Positions 54,262-64,000 of a stretch of DNA of 64,000 bases are shown in pieces; position 1 is the stretch's first letter, and every line of letters starts with the position of its first letter. This stretch comes from Pseudomonas rhizophila (GTDB lineage: Bacteria; Pseudomonadota; Gammaproteobacteria; Pseudomonadales; Pseudomonadaceae), in the NCBI RefSeq assembly GCF_003033885.1, contig NZ_CP024081.1, positions 5,825,178-5,889,177 on the forward strand. The letters are read 5' to 3'. The notes under the pieces are model-generated. The model was not told the origin of the DNA, ran no database searches, and was given only the letters and a program-made list of their open reading frames with translations. A program made the position numbers and the translations under genes.

Positions 54262-55212
54262 TTACACCGCAATGGAAGGCAAGGCCAACCCCGTGAGCGA
54301 TTCGGCGCTGTTGGCCTGCTCCTCCATCAACCAGTCCACAAACTGCCTGATCAATACCCCGCGCCGTTTACGCTGGGGCAAGACCACGTAATACCCTGAC
54401 CGCGACAACACTGTTTCAGCGACCGGACGGCACAGCAGCCCTTGGGCCAATAAGTTATCCACAAGGTATCGCCAACCGATGGCAACGCCCTGACCGCCAA
54501 TCGCCGCCTGGATGAGCAAGGTGTAGTTGTCGAACCGCAACTGCCCGGGCGCCGGGGGTGAGGTAATGCCCAGCTCACGGAAAACGCCACTCCAATCGAA
54601 CCAGTGGCTACTGTTTTCCCCGCGCAAATGCAGGAGCGGGAACTCCGACAAGGCTTGAGCCGACAAGGGCAGGGAGCGTTCCTTGAGCAACAGCGGGCTG
54701 CACACGGGAAAGACTTCTTCGCTGAAAAGCCAGCGACTTTCGCCTTGTTTGAAGCGACCGTCTCCAAATAGCACCGCAACGTCGATATCCGTGCGCAGCA
54801 TGTTGTGATTGCGTTCGCTGGTCACCAGGCTGACGTCCACCTGTGGGTTGGCGGCGTGAAACCGATGCAAGCGGGGCATCAGCCAATAGGCGGCAAACGC
54901 AAAATCGGTGGCCACTTGCAGCACCTCATGCTGGTCATGGGCGGTGATCGCGCTCAATCCTGCGTCGATATTCTGCAAACCGGCCTGCACCTGCTCGAAC
55001 AGGATTGTTCCGGCCTCGGTCAGCTCGATGCCGCGATAGATGCGATCGAACAACCGTGTACCCAGTTGTTCTTCCAGGCGCTTGATCTGCTGGCTGATGG
55101 CCGGTTGCGTGGTGCCCAGTTCGATCGCCGCTGCCGTAAAGCTGCGGTGGCGCGCCGCGGCTTCAAAGGCGCGGAACAGGTCAAGGGACAGGTCACCCAG
55201 GGCTTCATACAT
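54262..55212 (-). CDS. LysR-family regulator of the choline-sulfatase genes
   Basis: 316-residue LysR protein. HTH in RHRSFTAAAIELGTTQPAIS with the following recognition helix QQIKRLEEQL, then the substrate-binding domain (about 90-300). It is divergent from betC, 114 bp away, the usual arrangement for a LysR activator and its target. Choline-sulfate responsiveness is inferred from that position. Confidence 0.88.
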   Translation of the reverse strand: MYEALGDLSLDLFRAFEAAARHRSFTAAAIELGTTQPAISQQIKRLEEQLGTRLFDRIYRGIELTEAGTILFEQVQAGLQNIDAGLSAITAHDQHEVLQVATDFAFAAYWLMPRLHRFHAANPQVDVSLVTSERNHNMLRTDIDVAVLFGDGRFKQGESRWLFSEEVFPVCSPLLLKERSLPLSAQALSEFPLLHLRGENSSHWFDWSGVFRELGITSPPAPGQLRFDNYTLLIQAAIGGQGVAIGWRYLVDNLLAQGLLCRPVAETVLSRSGYYVVLPQRKRRGVLIRQFVDWLMEEQANSAESLTGLALPSIAV

Positions 55213-55326
55213 AAGCTGTGCTTATCCTAGTCATTGCCTTGCGTGGGCTTTACCCATAAAGGCGGGGGCTACATGCTCAATCGCAGCAATTTCGCATAAC
55301 TGTTTACTATGGAATGCCGCGAATAC

Positions 55327-56841
55327 ATGAAGCGCAAGAACATTCTTTTCATCATGGCCGATCAAATGGCCGCGCCAATGTTGCCGATCTACGGTCCTTC
55401 GCCGATCAAGCTGCCGAACCTGTCGCGCCTGGCCGAGCAGGGCGTGGTGTTCGACGCCGCGTATTGCAACAGCCCACTCTGCGCACCGTCGCGCTTTACC
55501 CTGGTGAGCGGTCAGTTGCCCAGCAAGATCGGCGCCTACGATAACGCGGCGGATTTTCCTGCGGACGTCCCGACGTACGCCCACTACCTGCGGCGTCTGG
55601 GTTATCGCACGGCGCTGTCCGGCAAGATGCATTTTTGCGGGCCGGACCAGTTGCATGGCTACGAAGAACGCCTGACCAGTGACATTTACCCGGCCGATTA
55701 CGGCTGGGCCGTGAACTGGGACGAGCCCGACGTGCGGCCAAGCTGGTATCACAACATGTCTTCGGTGTTGCAGGCTGGTCCGTGCGTGCGCACCAACCAG
55801 TTGGATTTTGACGAAGAAGTGGTGTTCAAGGCCCAGCAGTATCTGTTCGACCACATCCGCGAGGATGGCGACCAGCCGTTCTGCCTGACGGTGTCCATGA
55901 CCCACCCACACGACCCGTACACCATTCCCAAGACCTTTTGGGATATGTATGACGACAAGGACATCCCGCTGCCGCAAACCCCGGGGCAAACGGAGCTGGA
56001 CCCGCATTCCCAGCGCCTGTTGAAAGTCTATGACCTGTGGGACAAGCCACTGCCTGTGGATAAGATCCGCGATGCGCGCCGCGCGTACTTCGGTGCGTGC
56101 AGCTACATTGACAGCAACGTCGGCAAGTTACTGCAAACCCTGGAAGACACCGGCTTGATGGACGACACGATCATAGTGTTCTCCGGCGATCATGGAGACA
56201 TGCTCGGTGAAAAAGGCCTCTGGTACAAAATGCACTGGTTCGAGATGGCGGCTCGCGTTCCCTTGCTGATCAGCGCACCGGGCCAGTTCGCCAGCGGGCG
56301 GGTCGGGGCGGCGGTGTCCACTGCCGACTTGCTGCCGACCCTGGTGGAGTTGGCGGGTGGCCGGCTTGAGCCCGGACTGCCGCTGGATGGCCGTTCGCTG
56401 GTGCCCCATCTGCAGGGGCAGGGCGGTCATGACGAGGTCTTTGGTGAATACATGGCCGAAGGCACCATCAGCCCGTTGATGATGATCCGTCGTGGACCCT
56501 GGAAATTCATCTACAGCGAAGACGATCCGTGCCTGCTGTTCGATCTGCGCAATGACCCCAAAGAACTGGAGGACCTTAGCCAATCGGCTGAGCATCAGTC
56601 CCTGTGCGCGGATTTTCTCGCCGAAGCGCGAGCTAAATGGGATATCCCAACCATTCACCAACAGGTGCTCGCCAGTCAGCGACGTCGACGTTTCGTCGCC
56701 CACGCGTTGACCCTGGGCAAACTCAAGAGCTGGGATCACCAGCCGCTGGTGGACGCCAGCCAGCAGTACATGCGTAACCACATTGACCTCGACGATCTGG
56801 AACGCAAGGCCCGTTATCCACAACCCTGCCAAAACCAATAA
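55327..56841 (+). CDS. betC: Choline-sulfatase
   Basis: Hydrolyses choline-O-sulfate to choline and sulfate, feeding glycine betaine synthesis. 504 residues of the sulfatase family. The formylglycine-precursor motif is CAPSR in NSPLCAPSRFTLVSG, metal-site residues lie in FIMADQMAAPML and FSGDHGDMLGEKGLWYKM, and the C-terminal choline-sulfatase domain ends near NHIDLDDLERKAR. The ATG at 55327 (MKRKNILFIMADQ) is chosen over 55309. It is followed 15 nt later by the choline-binding protein gene. Confidence 0.93.
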   Translation: MKRKNILFIMADQMAAPMLPIYGPSPIKLPNLSRLAEQGVVFDAAYCNSPLCAPSRFTLVSGQLPSKIGAYDNAADFPADVPTYAHYLRRLGYRTALSGKMHFCGPDQLHGYEERLTSDIYPADYGWAVNWDEPDVRPSWYHNMSSVLQAGPCVRTNQLDFDEEVVFKAQQYLFDHIREDGDQPFCLTVSMTHPHDPYTIPKTFWDMYDDKDIPLPQTPGQTELDPHSQRLLKVYDLWDKPLPVDKIRDARRAYFGACSYIDSNVGKLLQTLEDTGLMDDTIIVFSGDHGDMLGEKGLWYKMHWFEMAARVPLLISAPGQFASGRVGAAVSTADLLPTLVELAGGRLEPGLPLDGRSLVPHLQGQGGHDEVFGEYMAEGTISPLMMIRRGPWKFIYSEDDPCLLFDLRNDPKELEDLSQSAEHQSLCADFLAEARAKWDIPTIHQQVLASQRRRRFVAHALTLGKLKSWDHQPLVDASQQYMRNHIDLDDLERKARYPQPCQNQ

Positions 56842-56856
56842 CGTAAGGGGAAGCAC

Positions 56857-57774
56857 ATGCAAAAGTTATCCACAGTACTGACCGCTGGGCTGTTGGCGCT
56901 TAGCAGTTCGGCGTGGGCCGAGCAAAGCTGCGAGACGGTAAAGATGGCCGACCCCGGTTGGAGTGACATCGCTGCGACCAACGCGATCACGGGTTTTTTG
57001 CTTGATGGCATGGGCTACAAGGCCAAGGTCGACACCCTCGCGGTGCCGATCACCTTCGGCGGCCTCAAGGACGGCCAGGTTGATGTATTTCTGGGTAACT
57101 GGATGCCGGCGCAGCAAGGGTTCTACGACAAGTTCGTGGCCACTGGCGATGTCACGCAGTTGGCCAAGAACCTGGACGGCACCGAATTCACCCTGGCGGT
57201 CCCGGATTACGTGTGGGATGCCGGTGTGCATAACTTCGCTGACCTGAACAAGTTCGCCGATAAGTTCGACAAGAAGATATACGGGATCGGCTCCGGCGCC
57301 CCGGCCAACCTCTCCCTGAAGGAAATCATCAAGACCAACGATTTCGGCATGGGCGAGTGGAAACTGGTGGAGTCGAGTGAGCAGGCCATGCTCGCGGAAG
57401 TCTCCCGGGCGGTGAGGAAACAGAAGTTCGTGACCTTCCTTGGCTGGACGCCACACCCTATGAACGTGCAACTGAAAATGCACTACCTCAAGGGCGGCGA
57501 GAAGTATTTTGGCGACACGGGCAGTGTCTATACATTGACTCGCAAAGGTTATGCACAGGCCTGCCCGAACGTAGGCAAGCTGTTGACCAACCTGAGTTTC
57601 ACCCAGGAAATGGAAAACAGCATCATGGCCGAGGTGGTGAACAACAAAGTCAGCAATGCCGATGCGGCCAAGGCCTGGATCAAGGCGAATCCGGCGGTGC
57701 TGGATAAATGGCTGGATGGTGTGAAGACGCTGGATGGCAAGGATGCGTTGGCGGCGGTGAAGGCCAAGCTCTGA
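56857..57774 (+). CDS. choX: Choline ABC transporter substrate-binding protein
   Basis: Periplasmic choline-binding protein of the ChoX/CbcX type, 305 residues. Signal peptide MQKLSTVLTAGLLALSSSAWA, then a binding-protein fold with aromatic-box candidates in MADPGWSDIAATNAITGF, FLGNWMPAQQGFYDKF and FVTFLGWTPHPMNVQL. The permease and ATPase are not adjacent, so it must use components encoded elsewhere. Co-directional with betC, 15-nt gap, probable operon. Confidence 0.9.
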   Translation: MQKLSTVLTAGLLALSSSAWAEQSCETVKMADPGWSDIAATNAITGFLLDGMGYKAKVDTLAVPITFGGLKDGQVDVFLGNWMPAQQGFYDKFVATGDVTQLAKNLDGTEFTLAVPDYVWDAGVHNFADLNKFADKFDKKIYGIGSGAPANLSLKEIIKTNDFGMGEWKLVESSEQAMLAEVSRAVRKQKFVTFLGWTPHPMNVQLKMHYLKGGEKYFGDTGSVYTLTRKGYAQACPNVGKLLTNLSFTQEMENSIMAEVVNNKVSNADAAKAWIKANPAVLDKWLDGVKTLDGKDALAAVKAKL

Positions 57775-57780
57775 CAATCA

Positions 57781-57901
57781 TGTGGCGAGGGAATCTATGT
57801 GGGAGCAAGGCTTGCCCGCGATGAAGACGACTCGGTCTTTCAGAGACCGAGCTGCCTGTTTCGCGAGCAAGATTTGCTCCCACATTAATCTCCTCGCCAC
57901 A
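57781..57901. repeat. Nested inverted repeats of two REP families
   Basis: Three concentric palindromes: outer TGTGGCGAGGGA (57781-57792) with CTCCTCGCCACA (57890-57901), middle GTGGGAGCAAGGCTTGCCCG (from 57799) with GCGAGCAAGATTTGCTCCCA (57863-57882), inner CTCGGTCT (57831-57838) with AGACCGAG (57844-57851). One REP family appears inserted inside the other. Confidence 0.82.
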
Positions 57902-57957
57902 GCGAGAACGGTGCCTTGTCCTGATACTCTTGCGCCAAACCCCACCCTTGAGGCCCC

Positions 57958-59526
57958 ATGGCATTGCCCACCCGCCATTCACTCTTTCCGTTCCTGAGCT
58001 GGCTGCCGCGGCAGACCCGCGCCAGTGTCGGCCGTGACCTGATCGTCGGCCTGAGCGGTGCGATTCTCGCGTTGCCGCAGTCGATTGCCTACGCCCTGAT
58101 TGCCGGACTGCCGCCGGAATACGGCTTGTATGCGGCGATTGTGCCGGTGCTGATCGCCTGCTTGTGGGGTTCGTCGTGGCACCTGATCTGCGGTCCTACG
58201 GCGGCGATTTCCATTGTCCTGTATGCCAGCGTCAGTCCCCTGGCCATGCCGGCCACCCAGGACTACGTCACCTTGATCCTGTTGCTGACGGTGCTGGCGG
58301 GGGTTTTCCAGTGGCTGCTGGGGTTGTTGCGTTTCGGCGCGCTGGTGAACTTCGTCTCACACTCGGTGGTGCTGGGTTTCACCCTGGGCGCGGCGGTGGT
58401 GATCGCCCTGGGGCAGTTGCCCAACCTGGTGGGTCTTGATCTGCCCAACGAAGCCACGGCGTTGAAAGGGCTGCTGATGTTGGTCAGTCATATCGAGGCT
58501 GTGAATAAGCCTTCTCTGTTTCTCGGTTTGGGCACGCTGGTGGTGGGCGTGGTGCTCAAACGGCTGCTGCCGCGCTGGCCGAGCCTGTTGATAACTTTGG
58601 TCATCAGCAGCCTGGTGGTCTGGCTGTGGCCAGGGATGTTCGGGCATGTCGCGCTGGTCAGCGCCTTTGCCGGGCGCTTGCCGCCGTTCTCTGCGCTGCC
58701 GCTGGACCTGGATCTGATCCTGCGCCTGCTGCCCGGCGCGGTTGCGGTGGGCATGCTCGGGTTGGTGACCAGCCTGTCCATTGCTCGCTCGTTATCGGTA
58801 CGCTCGGGGCAATTGCTGGATGCGAACCAAGAGGTCAGGGCGCAGGGGCTTTCCAATATTGTGGGAGGGTTCTTTTCCGGATCCTTGTCAGCGGGTTCCT
58901 TTACCCGTTCCGGCCTCAGCTATGAAGCCGGCGCTTGCTCGCCCCTGGCCGGGGTGTTCTCGGCGCTGTGGGTGGCTTTGTTTGCGGTAACCGGTGCCAA
59001 GCTGATTTCGCACATTCCGATACCGGCCATGGCCGGCAGCATTCTGCTGATCGCCTGGGGGCTGGTGGATTATCGCGGCGTCCGGGCGTTGTTTCGCGTG
59101 AGTCGCGCCGAATTCGTGGTGATGAGCCTCACTTGCCTGGCCACGCTGCTGCTGGAGCTGCAGACCGCTATCTATGCCGGCGTGCTGGCGTCGCTGTTCT
59201 TCTACCTCAAGCGCACCTCGCAACCGCGGGTGCAACACGCCCGTGAGGGTGAAGCTGACATCCTGCGGGTTGGCGGTTCGATCTTTTTTGGTGCCAGCCA
59301 TTACCTGCAAGTGCGTCTGCAACGGTTGCAGGCACAACGGGTGGTGATCGATGCCCAGCAGATCAACTTCATCGACTACTCCGGCGTGGAAATGCTGCAC
59401 CAGGAAGCCCGGCGCTTGCGCACCCAAGGGCGCAGCCTGACGTTGCGCAGGGCCAGGCCCCATGTGGTGGAAGAGTTGAAGAAGCTGGAAGGGCCGGAGC
59501 ACTGTCCGATCCATTTCGAAGACTAG
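57958..59526 (+). CDS. SulP-family anion transporter
   Basis: 522-residue inner-membrane transporter (sulfate, bicarbonate or dicarboxylate class). The transport domain (about 20-400) starts with the SulP signature LIVGLSGAILALPQSIAYAL and has later helices such as FVSHSVVLGFTLGAAVVIAL. A cytoplasmic STAS domain (about 425-520; VVIDAQQINFIDYSGVEMLH) follows. It lies just after betC-choX but behind the nested repeat, so a shared transcript is uncertain. Sulfate release by BetC makes sulfate transport an attractive but unproven idea. Confidence 0.9.
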   Translation: MALPTRHSLFPFLSWLPRQTRASVGRDLIVGLSGAILALPQSIAYALIAGLPPEYGLYAAIVPVLIACLWGSSWHLICGPTAAISIVLYASVSPLAMPATQDYVTLILLLTVLAGVFQWLLGLLRFGALVNFVSHSVVLGFTLGAAVVIALGQLPNLVGLDLPNEATALKGLLMLVSHIEAVNKPSLFLGLGTLVVGVVLKRLLPRWPSLLITLVISSLVVWLWPGMFGHVALVSAFAGRLPPFSALPLDLDLILRLLPGAVAVGMLGLVTSLSIARSLSVRSGQLLDANQEVRAQGLSNIVGGFFSGSLSAGSFTRSGLSYEAGACSPLAGVFSALWVALFAVTGAKLISHIPIPAMAGSILLIAWGLVDYRGVRALFRVSRAEFVVMSLTCLATLLLELQTAIYAGVLASLFFYLKRTSQPRVQHAREGEADILRVGGSIFFGASHYLQVRLQRLQAQRVVIDAQQINFIDYSGVEMLHQEARRLRTQGRSLTLRRARPHVVEELKKLEGPEHCPIHFED

Positions 59527-59545
59527 GGCTTAAGGTAGACGCACC

Positions 59546-59641
59546 CTGTGACGAGGGGATTTATCCCCGCTGGGGCGCGCAGCGGCCCTGGTTTTTTGGG
59601 ACTGCTTCGCAGTCCAACGGGGATAAATCCCCTCGCCACAA
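59546..59641. repeat. REP pair (GACGAGGGGATTTATCCCCG type), inverted
   Basis: CTGTGACGAGGGGATTTATC (59546-59565) and GGGATAAATCCCCTCGCCAC (59620-59639) face each other, with a GGACTGCTTCGCAGTCC hairpin inside. It lies between the convergent sulP and aroE stops. Confidence 0.83.
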
Positions 59642-59652
59642 CAGTCTGTAGC

Positions 59653-60474
59653 CTACAGTGCGAGCTGGCGCCGCAATTCGGCCAGCACTGGCGCGGTGTC
59701 CGGGCGTACCCCGCGCCACAGGTAGAACGCTTCGCCCGCCTGCTCGGCGAGCATGCCCAAGCCATCCATCGCCACCGCCGCGCCGTGTTCGCTGGCCCAG
59801 CGACAGAACGAAGTGGGCTCCTTGCCATACATCATGTCGTAGCAGAACGTCATGCCGGGCTCGATCAAACTTGCGGCAATCGGCGGTACATCACCGGACA
59901 GGCTCGCCGATGTGGCGTTGATAATCAGGTCCACCGGCTCTTGCAGCCAGTCGAAACCGCTGGCCGAGACCGGGCCCAGGTCCGCGAACAACTCGGCCAG
60001 CAACTCGGCTTTTTCCACCGTGCGGTTGGCGATGATCACCGAGGCCGGCGCTTCGGCCAGCAGCGGTTCCAAGGCACCGCGCACAGCACCGCCGGCGCCC
60101 AGCAACAGGATGCGTTTGCCCTTGAGGTTTAAACCTGCGTTGACGGTCAGGTCCCGTACCAGTCCGGCGCCATCGGTGTTGTCACCCAACAGACGGCCAT
60201 CGGCCAGCTTGCTCAAAGTGTTCACCGCCCCGGCCCGCTGGGCCCGCTCGGTCAGGCTGTCGGCCAGGCGGAAGGCGTCTTCCTTGAACGGCACGGTGAC
60301 ATTCGCCCCACGCCCCTCGCGGAAGAATTCCCGCGCGCAGCCGGCGAAATCGTCCAAAGGCGCGAGCAGCGTGCTGTAGTCCAGTGTTTGCCCGGTCTGC
60401 TCGGCGAAGAGACGGTGGATCAGCGGCGATTTGCTGTGGCCGATCGGGTTACCCATTACAACGTAGCGGTCCAT
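59653..60474 (-). CDS. aroE: Shikimate dehydrogenase (NADP+)
   Basis: Reduces 3-dehydroshikimate in aromatic amino-acid synthesis. 273 residues. Shikimate-binding residues lie in [20 protein letters not shown] and [12 protein letters not shown], the NADP loop is [20 protein letters not shown] with ANRTVEKAE, and the C-terminal helix reads [19 protein letters not shown]. It lies 13 nt after hemF on the same strand, as in other pseudomonads. Confidence 0.95.
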   Translation of the reverse strand: MDRYVVMGNPIGHSKSPLIHRLFAEQTGQTLDYSTLLAPLDDFAGCAREFFREGRGANVTVPFKEDAFRLADSLTERAQRAGAVNTLSKLADGRLLGDNTDGAGLVRDLTVNAGLNLKGKRILLLGAGGAVRGALEPLLAEAPASVIIANRTVEKAELLAELFADLGPVSASGFDWLQEPVDLIINATSASLSGDVPPIAASLIEPGMTFCYDMMYGKEPTSFCRWASEHGAAVAMDGLGMLAEQAGEAFYLWRGVRPDTAPVLAELRRQLAL

Positions 60475-60487
60475 GGATAATCCTCGT

Positions 60488-61426
<939 letters not shown>

Positions 61427-61565
61427 CTACGCGGCTTGCAGCGGGCCGGTGGCAAATGGGCGCACAGGATACCACCGCACTTGCCTACGCCACAGTTGAC
61501 GAAGGTCAAGCTTAGGAGTCCGATAGCAGGCTTGGTAAAAAGTCCACGACAAGGAGAAAGTGAAG

Positions 61566-62543
61566 ATGGCCAAACGTATTCAGTTCAGTTCCCACGGCGG
61601 CCCCGAAGTGCTCGAGTACGTGGGCTACCAGCCTGCCGAACCGGGCCCGCAGCAGGTGCGGGTCAGCAACAAGGCGATCGGCCTGAACTTCATCGATACC
61701 TATTATCGCAGCGGTCTTTACCCGCCACCGGCCTTGCCGTCGGGCTTGGGGGCCGAGGGGGCGGGTGTGGTCGAGGCCGTCGGTTCAGACGTCACGCGGT
61801 TCAAGGTCGGTGACCGGGTAGCTTATGGCAGCGGTCCGCTGGGGGCCTACAGCGACGTGCATGTGTTGCCCGAGGCCAATCTGGTGCATTTGCCCGAGTC
61901 CATCAGTTTCGAACAAGCAGCCGGCGTGATGCTCAAGGGCCTGACCGTGCAATACCTGCTGCGTCAGACCTATGAGCTCAAAGGGGGGGAAACCATCCTG
62001 TTCCATGCCGCCGCCGGTGGCGTGGGCTCTTTGGCCTGCCAGTGGGCCAAGGCCCTGGGCGTGCGATTGATCGGCACCGTCAGCTCAGCGGAAAAAGCCG
62101 CCATCGCCAAATCCCACGGCGCTTGGGAAACCATCGACTACAGCAAGGAAAACGTCGTACAGCGTGTGCTGGAGCTGACCGACGGCAAGAAAGTCCCGGT
62201 GGTCTATGACGGTGTCGGCAAGGACACCTGGTTGACCTCCCTGGACTGCGTAGCGCCCCGTGGCCTGTTGGTGAGTTTCGGCAATGCTTCCGGTGCTGTG
62301 GACGGCGTGAACCTGGGGATACTCGCGGCCAAAGGCTCGCTGTACGTCACCCGTCCGACCCTGGCCACTTACGCCAATAACGCCGAGAACCTGCAGCGCA
62401 TGGCCGATGAGCTGTTCGGCATGATCAGCAGCGGCAAGATCAAAGTGGATATCAACCAGCGTTATCCACTGGCCGAAGCGGCCAAGGCCCAGGCCGAGTT
62501 GTCGGCGCGGCGCACAACCGGGTCGACGATTCTTTTGCCCTGA
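61566..62543 (+). CDS. qor: NADPH:quinone reductase
   Basis: Zeta-crystallin-like quinone oxidoreductase, 325 residues. GroES-like N-terminal domain (GPQQVRVSNKAIGLNFIDTY; LGAEGAGVVEAVGSDV), then a Rossmann domain with VMLKGLTVQYLLRQTYELKG and FHAAAGGVGSLACQWAKALG. No zinc-binding cysteines, as expected for the quinone-reductase branch. ATG at 61566 lies 9 nt after AAGGAG; an in-frame GTG at 61560 is too close to it. Confidence 0.95.
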   Translation: MAKRIQFSSHGGPEVLEYVGYQPAEPGPQQVRVSNKAIGLNFIDTYYRSGLYPPPALPSGLGAEGAGVVEAVGSDVTRFKVGDRVAYGSGPLGAYSDVHVLPEANLVHLPESISFEQAAGVMLKGLTVQYLLRQTYELKGGETILFHAAAGGVGSLACQWAKALGVRLIGTVSSAEKAAIAKSHGAWETIDYSKENVVQRVLELTDGKKVPVVYDGVGKDTWLTSLDCVAPRGLLVSFGNASGAVDGVNLGILAAKGSLYVTRPTLATYANNAENLQRMADELFGMISSGKIKVDINQRYPLAEAAKAQAELSARRTTGSTILLP

Positions 62544-62564
62544 TTTAGAGGGTGCTAAAGAACC

Positions 62565-62655
62565 TGTGGGAGCGAGCCTGCTCGCGATAGCGGAGTATCA
62601 GCCAACATCTATGCCAACTGATCCGACGCTATCGCGAGCAGGCTCGCTCCCACAG
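62565..62655. repeat. REP pair (GGGAGCGAGCCTGCTCGCGAT type), inverted
   Basis: CTGTGGGAGCGAGCCTGCTC (62565-62584) and GCGAGCAGGCTCGCTCCCAC (62635-62654) with about 50 bp between. It lies in the 146-bp gap between the convergent qor and tsaC stops. Confidence 0.88.
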
Positions 62656-62689
62656 GGTTTGACGCAAGATCCGGAAGGTGTGTTCGGGC

Positions 62690-63247
62690 TCAGTCCGGCC
62701 GCACCACGTTGCCGGTCGCCAGGTCGCGAATCACGCTGGGGTTCTTGCGCCCACCCAGGTTACCGCCCAGCACCAGGTCGATCTGCCCACGGAAATATTG
62801 CTCGACGCGAATTCGCGTGCGCGCCGCCGGGCGGCCCTGAGGGTTGGCCGAGGTGGACACCAGCGGCCCCACCAGTGAGCACAAGTCGCGCACGGTGGGG
62901 TGATCGCTGACCCGCAGCGCAACCGTGTCGTGCACACCGGTAATCCATTGCGGCAGCAGATTCTGGTGCGGCACCAGCCAGGTATTAGGCCCAGGCCAGG
63001 TGCTGGCCATTCGATCCATCCAGGTTTCAGGGAAATCTTCGAACAGAAAGTCGAACTGGTGGATGTTGTCAGCCACCAGGATCAAACCCTTATCGGGCAG
63101 TCGCGACTTGATCGCCAGCAGGCGCTCCACCGCGTCTTCGTTCCACGGGTCGCAGCCCAGGCCCCAGACCGCTTCGGTTGGATAGGCAATCACCGCCCCG
63201 GCGCGAATTTCTCGCGCGGCTTGTTGCACACGCCAACTGTTGACCAT
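62690..63247 (-). CDS. tsaC: Threonylcarbamoyl-AMP synthase (TsaC/Sua5/RimN)
   Basis: Makes threonylcarbamoyl-adenylate for the t6A37 modification of tRNAs that read ANN codons. 185 residues, the short TsaC class without the Sua5 C-terminal domain. YrdC fold with [18 protein letters not shown], the [15 protein letters not shown] loop and [17 protein letters not shown]. Start at 63247 ([17 protein letters not shown]) gives the family length. It is 60 nt downstream of dprA on the same strand. Confidence 0.95.
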   Translation of the reverse strand: MVNSWRVQQAAREIRAGAVIAYPTEAVWGLGCDPWNEDAVERLLAIKSRLPDKGLILVADNIHQFDFLFEDFPETWMDRMASTWPGPNTWLVPHQNLLPQWITGVHDTVALRVSDHPTVRDLCSLVGPLVSTSANPQGRPAARTRIRVEQYFRGQIDLVLGGNLGGRKNPSVIRDLATGNVVRPD

Positions 63248-63307
63248 GAAAGACTCTCCACAACGCAAATAAGGCTGTGCGCAGTTTACCGATCTTCCCC
63301 ATAAAAC

Positions 63308-64000
63308 CTAGCGCGCAAACCAGCGCCCGTTGTCACAGACCGCCCGTCCCTCCATTTCCAGCTCAGTCAGCGCCGCCAGGACTTTGGGCAAGCTCCAGCC
63401 GCTGGCGGCGGCCAGCGCTTCGCTGCCAAGCGGCGCGGCATGGAGCAAGCGCAACAGCGGATGGGTGACGGGCGTCGGTTCCATGGACAGCGGCAACTGC
63501 TGCCAGCCCCGCAATGCTTCAAGGATGTGCTCGACGGTTTCCACCAGCGCCGCGCCGTCGCGGATCAACTGATGGCAGCCCTTCGCGCCGGGGTGATGGA
63601 TCGACCCCGGAATGGCGTACACCTCGCGCCCTTGTTCGGCCGCCAAGCGTGCGGTGATCAGCGAACCGCTGGCGACACTGGCCTCCACCACCAGTACACC
63701 GAGGGACAGACCGCTGATGATCCGGTTGCGACGAGGAAAGTTGCTGGCGTGGGGCGGCGCGTCCAGCGGGAACTCCGACAGCACCGCGCTGCCTTGGGCG
63801 ATCATCGCGTCCGCCAGCCGACGATTGCGCTGTGGATAAAAATTTTCCAGCCCTGTGCCCAGCACGCCAATTGTTTGCCCACCCACATCCAGCGCTGCTT
63901 GATGGGCCGCCGCGTCGATCCCCAAGGCCAGGCCGCTGGTGATGACAAAACCGGCACCGGCCAGGCTTCGGGAAAACGCCGCGGCGGTGTCCATGCCCGG
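63308..64000 (-). CDS. dprA: DNA-processing protein DprA (5' end off window)
   Basis: Loads RecA onto incoming single-stranded DNA during transformation. The frame is open to the window edge, so about 230 C-terminal residues of roughly 365 are present. Rossmann-like domain with GFVITSGLALGIDAAAHQAA, IGVLGTGLENFYPQRNR and NFPRRNRIISGLSLGVLVVE. A small winged-helix-like C-terminal part (LAAASGWSLPKVLAALTELE) follows. Upstream of tsaC on the same strand. Confidence 0.94.
   Translation of the reverse strand, partial: PGMDTAAAFSRSLAGAGFVITSGLALGIDAAAHQAALDVGGQTIGVLGTGLENFYPQRNRRLADAMIAQGSAVLSEFPLDAPPHASNFPRRNRIISGLSLGVLVVEASVASGSLITARLAAEQGREVYAIPGSIHHPGAKGCHQLIRDGAALVETVEHILEALRGWQQLPLSMEPTPVTHPLLRLLHAAPLGSEALAAASGWSLPKVLAALTELEMEGRAVCDNGRWFAR

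Noticed and set aside
55297..55309. T-N11-A LysR box between the LysR gene and betC
   Set aside because: The motif is present (TAACTGTTTACTA) but is not clearly palindromic and such short patterns occur by chance.

Overview
The window is chromosomal DNA from a fluorescent Pseudomonas, most likely the P. fluorescens group. The evidence is the gene complement (glyQS-tag-htrB, metNIQ, znuABC-zur, thrB-polA-engB, ampDh2, kinB/algB, gltP, dprA-tsaC-qor-hemF-aroE), the Pseudomonas-type REP palindromes scattered between genes, and GC-rich codon use that leaves long shadow frames open on both strands. No rRNA, tRNA, CRISPR array, integrase or transposase was seen. Both ends carry genes that lie close to dnaA/oriC in other pseudomonads (glyS-glyQ-tag-htrB on the left, aroE-hemF-qor-tsaC-dprA on the right), so the window probably sits near the replication origin.

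Left part (1-12.7 kb): glyS (cut by the window edge), glyQ, tag and a lipid A acyltransferase. These are followed by stress and accessory genes: a glyoxalase-like protein, an SDR, ohr followed by an unusual secreted protein made of fourteen 13-residue repeats, a membrane diguanylate cyclase, a TetR/GST pair with two operator-like palindromes, and a small LprI-like secreted protein. An AT-rich islet (about 11.4-12.65 kb) holds two orphan membrane proteins and a possible gene remnant.

Middle part (12.7-42.4 kb): the methionine ABC transporter (metNIQ), catalase HPII (katE), a PA5502-type lipoprotein, the zinc uptake system with its Zur regulator and a Zur-box-like site, thrB, a DUF2782 protein and polA. 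An ErsA/Spot42-position small RNA with a sigma-22-like promoter lies between polA and engB. Then come periplasmic cytochromes c5 and c4, dsbA, an EEP-family phosphoesterase, a DgcH-like diguanylate cyclase, ampDh2, a CSS-EAL phosphodiesterase and the kinB/algB two-component system. Divergent from algB is a sigma-54-type promoter in front of a small membrane protein, a DUF1328 protein and an Ivy-type lysozyme inhibitor. gltP and a double Gate-domain membrane protein close this part.

Right part (42.4-64 kb): a four-gene Mla/MCE-type lipid transport operon, a DUF5924/DUF2914 membrane protein, an M16 peptidase, a Na/Pi cotransporter, a TerC-family protein, a CitMHS transporter, a DOPA-dioxygenase-like protein and an NAD(P)-binding protein. 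Next is a choline-sulfate module (LysR regulator, choline sulfatase BetC, periplasmic choline-binding protein) followed by a SulP anion transporter. The window ends with aroE, hemF, qor, tsaC and a partial dprA.

The most notable observations are: PolA lacks two of the four canonical 3'-5' exonuclease metal ligands; a 39-bp tandem repeat encodes a secreted repeat protein behind ohr; a probable ErsA homologue; a sigma-54-like promoter facing away from algB; and a long unexplained hairpin upstream of gltP. I did not find a convincing, wholly new multi-gene system.
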